DNA of 64,000 bases from Bryopsis sp. KO-2023 (lineage: Eukaryota > Chlorophyta > Ulvophyceae > Bryopsidales > Bryopsidaceae): positions 3,414,001-3,478,000 of the forward strand of contig BSYQ01000007.1 in assembly GCA_030272585.1 (NCBI GenBank), in the 5' to 3' direction. This document shows, one piece after another, positions 10,519 to 19,731 of the stretch; positions within the stretch are counted from its first letter, which is position 1; each line of letters opens with the position of its first letter. Below the pieces are notes generated by a model, which saw only the letters and a list, made by a program, of their open reading frames with translations, was not told where the DNA came from and did not search any database. The translations under genes were made by a program, and so were the position numbers.

Positions 10519-13500
10519 TCACGAACGAAGTCGCCTACTTCGACGTACCGGAATAGGGGGAATCAACGTTGATTTCTTTCTCTTCTGGTACTGCTCTACC
10601 AGCTCCCGAGCGTTCTCCAAATTCGCTTCAGGCTCCCAAGAGTTGTGCTCATGTGAGTATCCCGTCCACTTTACCAAGTACTGCGGAACTACTCGTCGAC
10701 CGACCTTTACTTCACGGTAGTCGAGGAGGTCTTCTACCTCATACTCTAGTTCTTCCTGTATATCCACAGGTGGCGGAGGAGGTTGTGTCTTTCCATGCGA
10801 CCAATACCTCTTAAGTAAAGAAGCATGAAAGACGGGATGAATAGGAAGCGAATCAGGCAATTCCAATCGGAACGCGACCTGTTCTGCCATCGGTTTTCGT
10901 TTTTGGACACCTTCCAAAACACGAAAAGGACCCAACCAACGTGGCAATAACTTCCTTGATCCAGGGTGTTTCAATTTGATATGTCGTGCATCCAGCAAGA
11001 CCATATCGCCTACTTGAACATCAACTGGACACCTACGCACATCGGCATAAGTCTTCATCCTTTGCTGAGCACTTTCCAAACACCGCTTTGCTTTGACAAT
11101 CGCCTCACGAATGTCCTCGGTCATCTTCTTCACCGCTGGTACTCCAATCTGTGTCCTTTGTCTACTCAGACCTCCAGGACCCATGACATTCGATGTCTTG
11201 GATGGAAGTTGTACCGTTAATGGTGTCCACGGATCTCTACCGTAGTTCAAGAAGAACGGTGTTTCACCAGTAGCCATCGACTTAGAGTTGTTCAATGCAA
11301 ACTCTACCACTGGCAACAAGTCACTCCAATCTCTTTGACGAGGTCCTACGAAATGCCGTAAGGTATCTTCGAGGATCCTATTCATTGCTTCAGTCTGTCC
11401 ATCACTCTGTGGATGAAAAGCTGTCGACAATGCTTGAGTGACCCCTAAGGTCTTACAAAGCTCTCTAAAGAACTTTGAAGTCCACCTAGGATCTCTATCG
11501 CTTACGAGGTGCTTAGGAAGGCCGTGCAAACGGAAGACCTCAGTAACGAAGAGTTTCGCCGTTTGTACCGCATCACACGTAGTGTGCGTTGGTACGCATC
11601 GCACCATCTTTGTGAGTCGATCCACAAAAACTAAGATGGCATCAAATGCTTCTGCTCCTGATTTAGGCAAATCAGTAATCAAATCCATTGAAACTGATTC
11701 CCATCGACCATCAGGTATACGTAAAGGTTGCAAAGGACCAGGCACCTTGCCGCGTCGGTGTTTGTTCCTTTGACATGCATCGCATCCTTTTACAAAGTTT
11801 GCGATATCTCCCTCTACGCCAGGCCACCAAAAGTATTTCAAGACTGTTCTTTGGGTCTTGCGGATCCCAAAATGTCCTGCATATACACTTGCATGGCTAT
11901 CATGTAGGATGTCTTCTCTAAGACTATCCCAGTTTGGTACTACTACTCGTGCACCATTCCACCACAGGCCTGAGTGCTTTTGACAACCTGAAGCGGCGAC
12001 ATCTTCGGTTTCAAACCACTCATCCCTAGTGATCCCCTCAGTCAATCTCTCCTTTAGCATCGACGTACCGGGCCGGGGCGAGGACGGATCCCCATTCCAA
12101 GTTGGTCGTTTCTGGCCACCTCCCAGCTCCGAGAGTATTCCGATCTGCTGAGAATACGACGGATATCGTGACAAGGGGTCTGCCACGTTCGTCCGTCCCG
12201 GCCTGTATTCCCACTCGAACCGGAACCCCTGGAGGACTTCGAGCCAACGTGCCGACCTTCGAGAGAGAGTTTCCTGGGAATGGAAATATGTGTTAGGCTG
12301 GTGATCACACACCACCTTAAACACACGCACATCCAGGTAGCATCGCCACAACTTAAGAGCATGCACTACGGCGAACATTTCCTTGTCACCTATGCTCCAG
12401 TTAAGTTGGGCTCCTGATAACTTTCGACTTTCAAAAGCTATAGGATGTCCCTCTTGCAACAAGATTGCACCGATCGCGTAATCCGAAGTATCCGCGACAA
12501 CTTCAAAATCTTTTTCGAAGTTAGGCATTGCCAAACAAGGTGCATGTGTTAAATTCTCTTTAACACCATCAAATCCTCTTTGACAATCCTCGGTCCAACT
12601 CCACTCTTTACCCTTCCTAAGTAAATTTGTGAGTGGGGCTACAAGCTTGCTGTAACCTTGCACAAATCTCCGGAAATAGTTAGAGAGCCCTAAAAATGAA
12701 CGCAAATCCGCAACGTTCTTTGGGACTGGCCACTCTACTACTTTCTCTGTTTTCCTTTTATCAGCGGAAATACCATCTTGATTTATAACAAATCCAAGAT
12801 AGTGAAGCTCTTTCTTAAAGAAATCACATTTTGATCTCTTCAAGAACACTTTGTGCTCACGCAAGCGTTTCATCACCGCTCGCAAATGTTGCACATGTTC
12901 CTCCGGAGTTTTGCTGAATACAAGTATGTCGTCAAGGTAGATTAGAACCGACTTCCCAATCATACCCGAGAATACTTGATTCATCCAAGTCTGGAATACT
13001 GCAGGTGCATTCGTCAAGCCCATTGGAAGCACTTTATATTCAAACAGACCGAATGGGGTTTTGAAAGCAGTCTTCGGTTGGTCTGACTCCTTCACTCGAA
13101 GTTGCCAATACCCTGCTTTCAAATCTAAGGCCGAAAAGAACTTCGAACCTTGCAGTTGATCAAGGAGATCATCTATCCTTGGTAGTGGATACTGATTCCT
13201 GATCGTCAACTTATTTAAGCCTCTGTAGTCGATACACATCCGTCGAGTACCATCCGGTTTGGGAACAAACAAGATTGGTGCACCCCACGGACTACAACTA
13301 GGCTTAATCAAACCCTTCTGCAGCATATCAGAGACTTGCTCCTCAATCTCTTTTCTTTCACCTGGTGTGTAACGAAACATTGGTCTATGTACCGGTTTCG
13401 CTCCAGGGACAAGATCAATTGCTGCATCCTCTTCTCGAGATGGAGGGCATTCCGCCAACTCATCTGAGAATCTGTCTTTATATTCATCTAACAGACTTTC

Positions 13501-15846
13501 CAGCTCTGTTTGATATGAAGACACTAGAGGATTTTTGGGCAATTCGGGTACCCCAGATTCCTCCCCCTCAAAAGGGTTCGGGACCTCCCGAACTATAACC
13601 AGAAAAGGACATAACTCCGTATTACGGAGTTGTCTTCGAGCTTGGGCTATGCTCAACAAGGGATTGATCCGTGCATTAGGCGGACTAGGGGCACGCACAA
13701 CCAAATTAGGTCGTATCGTGAGTCGGTTTCCCCGTGTAGCTAGAACCGAAGCACTACCAGTTGAAAAATTCATCAGTACTCGGTGATTGCATAACCACAC
13801 ATCCCCGAGGTACAAATCAAAATGCTTTGTAGTGATAACTTGACACTCGATCTTCATCCGCAAGCCTTGCAAACGCAAGTTAATCGAGGTTATCCCTACA
13901 ATATCCAATGGAGTTCCATCGGCCATTTCGATTTTGGTACCTTGCTTACATCTGTAACTAAGCCCTGTACTTTCGCAGAAATGCTTAGAGATATAAGCGT
14001 AGCCAGCGGCGCCAGAATCTAACAGAATCTGACCAGGGGAACCAGAAATCAAACCTTTGAACGACATTGACATTCTGAGATTACAATCCTCTCCTGGAAT
14101 CGAGTTACCGGGTAACTCCGCTGTAGGTGGATCGTAATATATATCAACGGGCCAAAGAAGACCTGGTGCTTTACCGCTGCTAAGAGCAAACAATTTTGCT
14201 CCTTTTCGATATTGTGCAATCAATCGCATTTGATTGATTTCTTTTTGTCTAACTGCCATATTATGAGGGATTAATAGGCAGCAACTCGTAGAAGAAGGTG
14301 ACTCTTTCTTGCAAGCAAAATAATGCTTTAAGAATTCATTCAAATTCTTTCGTCCAGGATCCATCCAAACATGATGTCCTGCCACTGACGATGCAAGAAA
14401 CTCTTGTCCAGTGCAAAACTTTTTACAAATCGCAAATCTTTCATCATTAGTAGATGAGTCAAAAGTGAACTCTCTACTTGCATTCTGCAAACGATGAAGT
14501 TCCGATTTTAAAAGTTGCATTCCAGAGATGCAATCGTTCTCCGGCACCTTCTCTTCTTTACTAGGCATAGGATCTTGGGCGTCCCCAATGGGATCGACGT
14601 CCAAATCAACCTCACCACATCGGATAGAGTCATCATTTCTGTCAACAGACATAACCTGGTCAGGGTCATTCTCCACAGAAATATCCGATTTGTTCTCGGG
14701 CTCCGTAATATCTGTATCCATCGGATCAAATATTACATCTTTCGGATCTGAGTTTTTCGATACCTCCTTTCGAGATAACCCAGATGCAAGAACTTCTATA
14801 CTAGGAAGTTCTTTCCCGAAACAAGCGAGACTCTTCCGTACCTTTCCAGTATCACACACATGACCTGGAGAATAAGATGCTCCACATCTGAAACAAAGGT
14901 TCGCGGCCTTGCGCCGTGCCCACTCTTTCTGGCTAAGACCCGCAGGAAAAGATGTTTTACCAACTTTACTCTTACGAGTCTGTTGAGAACTACCACCAAA
15001 TCTCGGTGTAAAGCTCGGCATCATTCGGTTTTTCTTCCGATTAACCGGATACACCTTTCCTTTTTCTTCTTTCCGAGATCGCTTTGATCCAACGGTACTT
15101 TCCTCCTTTTCTTTGGCACCTTTTTTCAATACTGGGTATCGCTCATCATGCGATACTCCTTTTGCCAATACATGGGTACGGAATTCCTCATATGAAGTCC
15201 ATTCATGACCCGAAGTATCAGTGGCAACCGCTTCCTTCAACACTCCATGGAGGTTGCGGTGTAAGAACCAAATTTTTGAAATACTATCAATTTTGGTCTT
15301 ACGAAGAGTGAAATATGTGTCCATTTGGCGCACATATTCTCCAGTATTGCATCGCCGGTTAATGTGGTCTTTGAATGTGGACAGTTTTTGCGTCACCGCA
15401 TATTCGGTGGCCAACTCACCAAAACTTCCATCATCCATAGCAACACACATTTCCTCCCAAGTCAGGTTTCCTCCAGAAATTTTCTCTTCCCCGACTCGAG
15501 CGATGAGGTGCTTGATTCCCTTGGGTCCTAAGAATGTTGGTCCAATCCGACCCCATTCTTCTCGAGGAACCCCCTCGGCAATCCAAAAGATCTCCAAAAT
15601 GACCTTATGTTCTTTCCAAGGACATTGGCCATCAAATTTATCAGGCTTGGCCGTGGAAGACTTTTTGCTTCCCGACCCTACAGAAGTACTACCCTTTCTG
15701 GTAGCCACTTCTCGTTCCCGCTCACGGTCATCCACCTCTTGGCGGAATGCCTGATGTTCAGATTGCATCAAAGCAATCCGATTTTGGAGTTCTTCTACCG
15801 TTAAGGTGGTGATGTCCTCTTCACCAGAAGGGTCTGGTCTCGACAT
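10519..15846 (-). CDS. Element B Gag-Pol polyprotein with Dam-like domain and chromodomain, 1775 aa
   Basis: A single frame encodes the whole retrotransposon machinery. Domains by residue: Gag 1-310 with PREEWG and FGELATEY blocks; zinc knuckle CFRCGASYSPGHVC (318-331); Dam-like region about 445-575; retropepsin LLDSGAAG (608-615); reverse transcriptase about 790-1100 with KPDGTRRMCIDYR, LPMGLTNAP and catalytic YLDDILVF (970-977); RNase H about 1110-1230 (ADTSDYAIGA, NVADPLSR); integrase about 1315-1540 with HHCC zinc finger and MDLI, SDRDPR, QSDGQTEAMN residues; GPF region; chromodomain about 1698-1755 (YLVKWTGYSHEHNSWEPE). Chromodomains direct integration through histone marks in known chromoviruses. 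In the Dam-like region the NPPF seen in C is DPGR, so methylation activity is unlikely here. All pol catalytic motifs appear intact. Confidence 0.96.
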   Translation of the reverse strand: MSRPDPSGEEDITTLTVEELQNRIALMQSEHQAFRQEVDDREREREVATRKGSTSVGSGSKKSSTAKPDKFDGQCPWKEHKVILEIFWIAEGVPREEWGRIGPTFLGPKGIKHLIARVGEEKISGGNLTWEEMCVAMDDGSFGELATEYAVTQKLSTFKDHINRRCNTGEYVRQMDTYFTLRKTKIDSISKIWFLHRNLHGVLKEAVATDTSGHEWTSYEEFRTHVLAKGVSHDERYPVLKKGAKEKEESTVGSKRSRKEEKGKVYPVNRKKNRMMPSFTPRFGGSSQQTRKSKVGKTSFPAGLSQKEWARRKAANLCFRCGASYSPGHVCDTGKVRKSLACFGKELPSIEVLASGLSRKEVSKNSDPKDVIFDPMDTDITEPENKSDISVENDPDQVMSVDRNDDSIRCGEVDLDVDPIGDAQDPMPSKEEKVPENDCISGMQLLKSELHRLQNASREFTFDSSTNDERFAICKKFCTGQEFLASSVAGHHVWMDPGRKNLNEFLKHYFACKKESPSSTSCCLLIPHNMAVRQKEINQMRLIAQYRKGAKLFALSSGKAPGLLWPVDIYYDPPTAELPGNSIPGEDCNLRMSMSFKGLISGSPGQILLDSGAAGYAYISKHFCESTGLSYRCKQGTKIEMADGTPLDIVGITSINLRLQGLRMKIECQVITTKHFDLYLGDVWLCNHRVLMNFSTGSASVLATRGNRLTIRPNLVVRAPSPPNARINPLLSIAQARRQLRNTELCPFLVIVREVPNPFEGEESGVPELPKNPLVSSYQTELESLLDEYKDRFSDELAECPPSREEDAAIDLVPGAKPVHRPMFRYTPGERKEIEEQVSDMLQKGLIKPSCSPWGAPILFVPKPDGTRRMCIDYRGLNKLTIRNQYPLPRIDDLLDQLQGSKFFSALDLKAGYWQLRVKESDQPKTAFKTPFGLFEYKVLPMGLTNAPAVFQTWMNQVFSGMIGKSVLIYLDDILVFSKTPEEHVQHLRAVMKRLREHKVFLKRSKCDFFKKELHYLGFVINQDGISADKRKTEKVVEWPVPKNVADLRSFLGLSNYFRRFVQGYSKLVAPLTNLLRKGKEWSWTEDCQRGFDGVKENLTHAPCLAMPNFEKDFEVVADTSDYAIGAILLQEGHPIAFESRKLSGAQLNWSIGDKEMFAVVHALKLWRCYLDVRVFKVVCDHQPNTYFHSQETLSRRSARWLEVLQGFRFEWEYRPGRTNVADPLSRYPSYSQQIGILSELGGGQKRPTWNGDPSSPRPGTSMLKERLTEGITRDEWFETEDVAASGCQKHSGLWWNGARVVVPNWDSLREDILHDSHASVYAGHFGIRKTQRTVLKYFWWPGVEGDIANFVKGCDACQRNKHRRGKVPGPLQPLRIPDGRWESVSMDLITDLPKSGAEAFDAILVFVDRLTKMVRCVPTHTTCDAVQTAKLFVTEVFRLHGLPKHLVSDRDPRWTSKFFRELCKTLGVTQALSTAFHPQSDGQTEAMNRILEDTLRHFVGPRQRDWSDLLPVVEFALNNSKSMATGETPFFLNYGRDPWTPLTVQLPSKTSNVMGPGGLSRQRTQIGVPAVKKMTEDIREAIVKAKRCLESAQQRMKTYADVRRCPVDVQVGDMVLLDARHIKLKHPGSRKLLPRWLGPFRVLEGVQKRKPMAEQVAFRLELPDSLPIHPVFHASLLKRYWSHGKTQPPPPPVDIQEELEYEVEDLLDYREVKVGRRVVPQYLVKWTGYSHEHNSWEPEANLENARELVEQYQKRKKSTLIPPIPVRRSRRLRS

Positions 15847-17063
15847 CTTAAAGAAGGCTAGTGATTAACCTGCATCGCAGGAAAATCAATCCAGCAGCAA
15901 AATTTTCCTCATGTATATTGGTTCTTATCAAAGTACCAACTATACATTGACATTCGTGGATCAAATTTGTATCTCAATACAAATCATCCCTGTGAAAATT
16001 GACCTTGTATTCAGTGAAAATCATTCACTTTCGCAAATACAATCAATTTTCATTGAAGGCAACTCATTTTGCCTCATGCCAACTCAGGAAAATAATCGCT
16101 ATTCATTCTCTCTTTTAGCGGATTATCTCTTCAATTCGATTTTATCGATCCACAATCATCTGTCTCCATTAGCGAATTACGACAAGTCCTATTCCTCTAG
16201 GCTCAAGAGAGCGTACCATACCATACGAACCACTAACAAAAGCCCTCAATTTTACACAGACCACTGCGCTAGCAAACCGATCCCGAAAGACCAGGGGTCT
16301 AGTGATTTCAAAGGGCAATAGTGGCTCTCCGTACAGCTAGGATAGGAGTGCCGAGTAACGCTCTTTAGACGTGAAAATTGCCGAATCGATTTAATCAAAT
16401 ATCCAAGATCAACCCTAATAAAACTCGAGAGAAATGAACTTCCTTCCTCTTACTTCCCTCATCTCCTTTTATTGACCAAATAAAAGGTCTCCTTTTGTTA
16501 TACCGACTCAAGCTCCCCTAGCACTTGAGTCCTTATACTCGTTCCACCATCTAAGAGAGTACTCTTAGTGGCTTCTCGCGAGCATATGGTATAACAACCT
16601 CTCTACTCTTAGTATCTTCAGGTGTTAACCCTGCCCATACAAAGTTAACCCCACCCTTTGGATAAAAGAGAAACTTTTATAGTTCAAAAACTATACTATC
16701 TTGAAGTCGCAACGTGTCGACGTTCAAAATGATTCTAAAACATCATTTCGATCGTCCAACACCTAGAACCGACACGGACGACCTCAAAACACTCAAATTC
16801 CGACGCAAAACTTTAAAACGTCATAACTTTGCGCACACGCATCGGATTCACTCGCAACAAATTGCAACGGATGCATCGTGTTCCGTAGATGCTTTTAGAC
16901 ACCTTATATGTTCGATTCCGTGACGTATACGGTCCGGAACGGGCCAAAACGTGTCGCTAATCGAACAGCTCCGATGTCCCTGCAGAAAATCCGCGCGCCG
17001 CAATAAGCAGTGCGACTCCACTTCCCACACGATAGGATGCTTGCCAAAGCTCCGAAACCAAGT
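15847..17063 (-). other. Element B long leader with primer-binding site
   Basis: 1217 bases lie between the 5' LTR and the gag ATG, far longer than in A (none) or C (about 350). TGGTTTCGGAGC is at about 17049-17060 on the minus strand. No conserved ORF was recognised. It probably holds packaging or translation signals, which is inference. Confidence 0.65.
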
Positions 17064-17330
17064 TGTTAGACTTGGGGGTGCAAGTCTAAGAAGAGCTAAA
17101 AACTAAAACTCTTGAGTCCATGACCTTGAAGCCCATTAATACCATGACCCCCAAGGATCCTAGCGTCCCCGCATGGTACCTAGGACAACCATCCTAGGTG
17201 GGCACCCGACATAGGTCTAGTCATCATGACTAGACCTGACTCACATGTCCACGTCAGCATGACTACGCATGACTGTACATGACTGTACATGACTGGACCT
17301 GACTGGATGTAGCTCTTAACATCCCTAACA
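17064..17330 (-). repeat. Element B 5' LTR, 267 bp
   Basis: Partner of 9748-10014, with the same palindrome at 17213-17237. Confidence 0.95.
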
Positions 17331-19237
17331 TCCTCCTCCTGTTCGACACATTCCTCCTCTGCTCCTCCTTCCTCTATCACCACCGGCGTTCCCTCAGCCA
17401 CCCTGAAGCTAACCAAACACAGTTTTGCAGTAAGCATCCTCGCCTCCACCTGGGCGTTATACAGCGTGAGTCGAACTCTTCCGTCGGAGTTCGTCGTCAC
17501 AGAGTGAAGGAGGTTGTGGGGTTGTCCTATGGCCATTAACGAAAACAGGCCAGGCCCAGTAATTCGAAAAGGAAGAACAACCGTTTTAATCGCGTAGGGT
17601 CCCAGAACCAACGACGAACCCAGGGGTAACCGAAACTCCCCATCCTTCCCCACTAAACGAATCCTGCGTCCTTTTTTCGTGAGGGGGTCTTGCAGCACTC
17701 GAACCACACCCCGCTCTAACTCTCCCGACTTCTCCCCTACCTTCATGACTGCGTGGCAAGGGATGGACGTTCCGTTCTTGCCCCAGAGGCAGTTGCGAGC
17801 GCAGTCGACGGTGAGGGAAAGGTGTGCGAGGAGGGGGACGCCCAGAATAATCTGGGATGTGTTTTCCGAAACCAAAAATACTTCCTTCCCCTCCCACGGT
17901 CCTACTTTGACGTCGAGCGTCACCGTCCCTCGCACGCTCTCCTTGCTTCCATTGAACCCGGTCAGCGTTAGCACTCCTTTCGGAGGAGCGACTCCCCATC
18001 CGTGCCTTTGACATACCTTCCATGGCATGATGGAGCATCCACTTCCGCTGTCGACCAACGCTTCGAAAAGGTGGTTACTCCCTCCCTGTTCTCCTTCCAG
18101 CCTGAGTTTCACCCGAAGTTGTTTTCGCACCGTATCTCCGGCGGGCGTTCCTGCTGCGACCGAATGGCACGACGACGACGGCTGCTCGTGCTGTATTGCC
18201 TCCAGCAGCTCGCCGAAAGCATCCTCTTCCACACTCGCCACCTGCGCTCGCCTCTTCGTCCGGCACTGCGCTTCCCAGTGCCCCTTCCGCCCGCAAAACT
18301 GGCAGTACGGAATCTCTCCCGTCCGAGTAGGTGGCCTGTCCGCCACCAAAACTTTCGTCCCCACCTTAGGTTCTGCTTTAGCATCCACTTTCACTTCTGC
18401 CTTTCCCTCCTCCTCCTTCTTTACTTCCGCGAGAACTGCTTCCCTGTATTCCGTCCTCCGCTTCATTCGATCCAAAAGCTCCCGAAGTCCGCTGAAGGTC
18501 AGTTTTTCGAACTCTGTTTCCAACACGACGCGGCTCAACACCCTCCCCGGTAACCGGGCCACGAGTAGCTTGACCGCTTTTTTCTCCTCTTCCACCTCCG
18601 CCGCTTGTCCCGTGTTTAAGAACATCAGGAAAAACCGCTGCAAGAACTCCAACTCTGTCTCCTCCTCCGTTTGTTGCAGCCGCCGAAGTCTGTCCAATGT
18701 AGCTGATCCCTCCGTCGAAACTGAAGCCGCAGGCGCCGCACTCCCGAGCTCCAGGACTTCCCTTCTCATCGCCGTCTCTGTTCTACGCCGCCGTAACCAT
18801 GCAGAACCTTTGTCGAGGAACTTCAGTAGGTACCCCAGCAGAAGCGAGGAGGCGATCCCTGCTCCGACCAGGTTGGCGTTGGATCCCCGCAGGACACCCC
18901 AGAGCTTGTGCATCCTGTCTGCAAGCTGCACAAGCTCCAGGGTGTCCCACGCAGCAGCGGGGTTCGGTGAAGGGGAGGGTAGGGCACGATGTGAGTGTCG
19001 ATGTCTGATCGACCACATCAGCCTCTGCCAGAGCTCGTGTGGAGACGTTCTGGGCGTGTGAGGCGTAGAGAATGGAGGAGGTGATGGGGGATACGTTGCT
19101 GGCGCCCTTCCGACTGATGTTTCCGGCGCCGCATTTTGATCTGATATCGTCGGTGGTCGCTGTAACAGCAGCGACATACCGGCTAGTAGAGCCAAGCCCC
19201 CAAAGGCCAGGATCCACCCTGTTCGCTCCGAAACCAT
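17331..19237 (-). pseudogene. Element A gag-pol, 5' part: Gag and aspartic protease
   Basis: The first ATG (19237-19235) uses the last base of the LTR plus the first two bases of the primer-binding site, so the element has essentially no leader and the PBS is itself coding. Gag has two hydrophobic segments, WILAFGGLALLAGMSLLL (residues 8-25) and one at about residues 122-140. A Lys/Glu-rich stretch follows, then a CCHC zinc knuckle CQFCGRKGHWEAQC (about 18265-18310). The retropepsin has DSGSGCS near 18030-18060 and a later ILGVPLL segment. The frame is cut by element B at 17330 inside an acidic run and continues in the same frame at 9742. The intact state would have been one long gag-pol ORF. 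Confidence 0.88.
19223..19236 (-). other. Element A primer-binding site
   Basis: The minus strand reads TGGTTTCGGAGCGA immediately inside the LTR. The first 12 bases recur at the same place in elements B and C. They would pair with a tRNA whose 3' end is GCTCCGAAACCA; the amino acid specificity cannot be read here. Confidence 0.82.
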
Positions 19238-19563
19238 GTTGTTACTGGAAGAACGAGCCTTCCGCAAAAAAAGTCTTACAACAAAAAGACAACCCCGAAC
19301 TCCCGTTCACAGACTTTCCTTCCCGACTCACTCAACTCTCACACTTTCTCCACTGACTCATACCTCGTACTTCTAACGTAAAACCCCTACTGCCATGGGG
19401 CCTCTCACCCGCACTGACCAGTCGATTCAACACATTTGACATCGCTCTCAGAGTCAAATCGTGTGGTAGTACTTTCATTAGAAATGAGTGTCCGTTGTGT
19501 GGATTTGTTGATGTGACGCTCTTATGTCTGTCTTTCAGTACTTGTGTTCTACCCGGTCCAACA
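19237..19563 (-). repeat. Element A 5' LTR, 327 bp
   Basis: It begins TGTTGTTACT and ends GGTCCAACA on the plus strand, giving TG...CA termini. The primer-binding site abuts it with no spacer. On the minus strand the last LTR base is the A of the gag ATG. Confidence 0.93.
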
Positions 19564-19695
19564 GTTCAACATACATGTAAAAACTAAACGGGCACCCCGT
19601 CATCACAGTTTTTTTTTGTGTTCACTGCAGCTCGATGATGAGGAATGTACATAGTTGCATCAAAGTTGCTTGGTGCACCAAAATAAATAAAATAA

Positions 19696-19731
19696 AACCT
19701 GCTCTCAACAGGCTTGCTGTGAGAGCAGGTT
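19696..19731. repeat. Hairpin, 12-bp stem
   Basis: AACCTGCTCTCA pairs with TGAGAGCAGGTT across a short loop, and pairing nearly continues into CAG/CTG. It lies 130 bp outside element A. Function unknown. Confidence 0.7.

Larger units (their letters stand above)
9748..17330 (-). mobile_element. Element B: intact chromovirus (Ty3/gypsy), 7583 bp
   Basis: It is bounded by 267-bp LTRs at 9748-10014 and 17064-17330 that read as identical, with TCCTC target duplications at 9743-9747 and 17331-17335. It has a primer-binding site TGGTTTCGGAGC 3 nt inside the 5' LTR, a 1.2-kb leader, one uninterrupted gag-pol ORF with every expected domain, and a strong polypurine tract (AAGGGGGGAGGAA) against the 3' LTR. 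Identical LTRs and an open frame suggest a recent and possibly still active copy. It interrupts A's gag-pol frame. Confidence 0.96.
1..19563 (-). mobile_element. Element A: outer LTR retrotransposon, split by two nested insertions
   Basis: The same LTR sequence lies at 1-232 (truncated by the window edge) and 19332-19563, part of a full copy at 19237-19563. The 232 comparable bases look identical. The element runs on the minus strand: 5' LTR at high coordinates, primer-binding site at 19236 downward, gag-protease, reverse transcriptase, RNase H, integrase, then the 3' LTR. Elements B and C interrupt it. Without them and one copy of each target duplication, the visible element is about 6.8 kb with a gag-pol frame of roughly 2030 codons. 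Its integrase lacks the chromodomain seen in B and C, and its RT has FVDD instead of YLDD, so it belongs to a different lineage, probably Ty3/gypsy-like in the wide sense. The likely target duplication is GTTCA at 19564-19568, but the other flank is outside the window. Confidence 0.93.

Noticed and set aside
18027-19061. 344-codon plus-strand ORF antisense to element A gag
   Set aside because: Shadow of the GC-rich gag frame; Ser/Pro/Arg-rich composition typical of an antisense frame.
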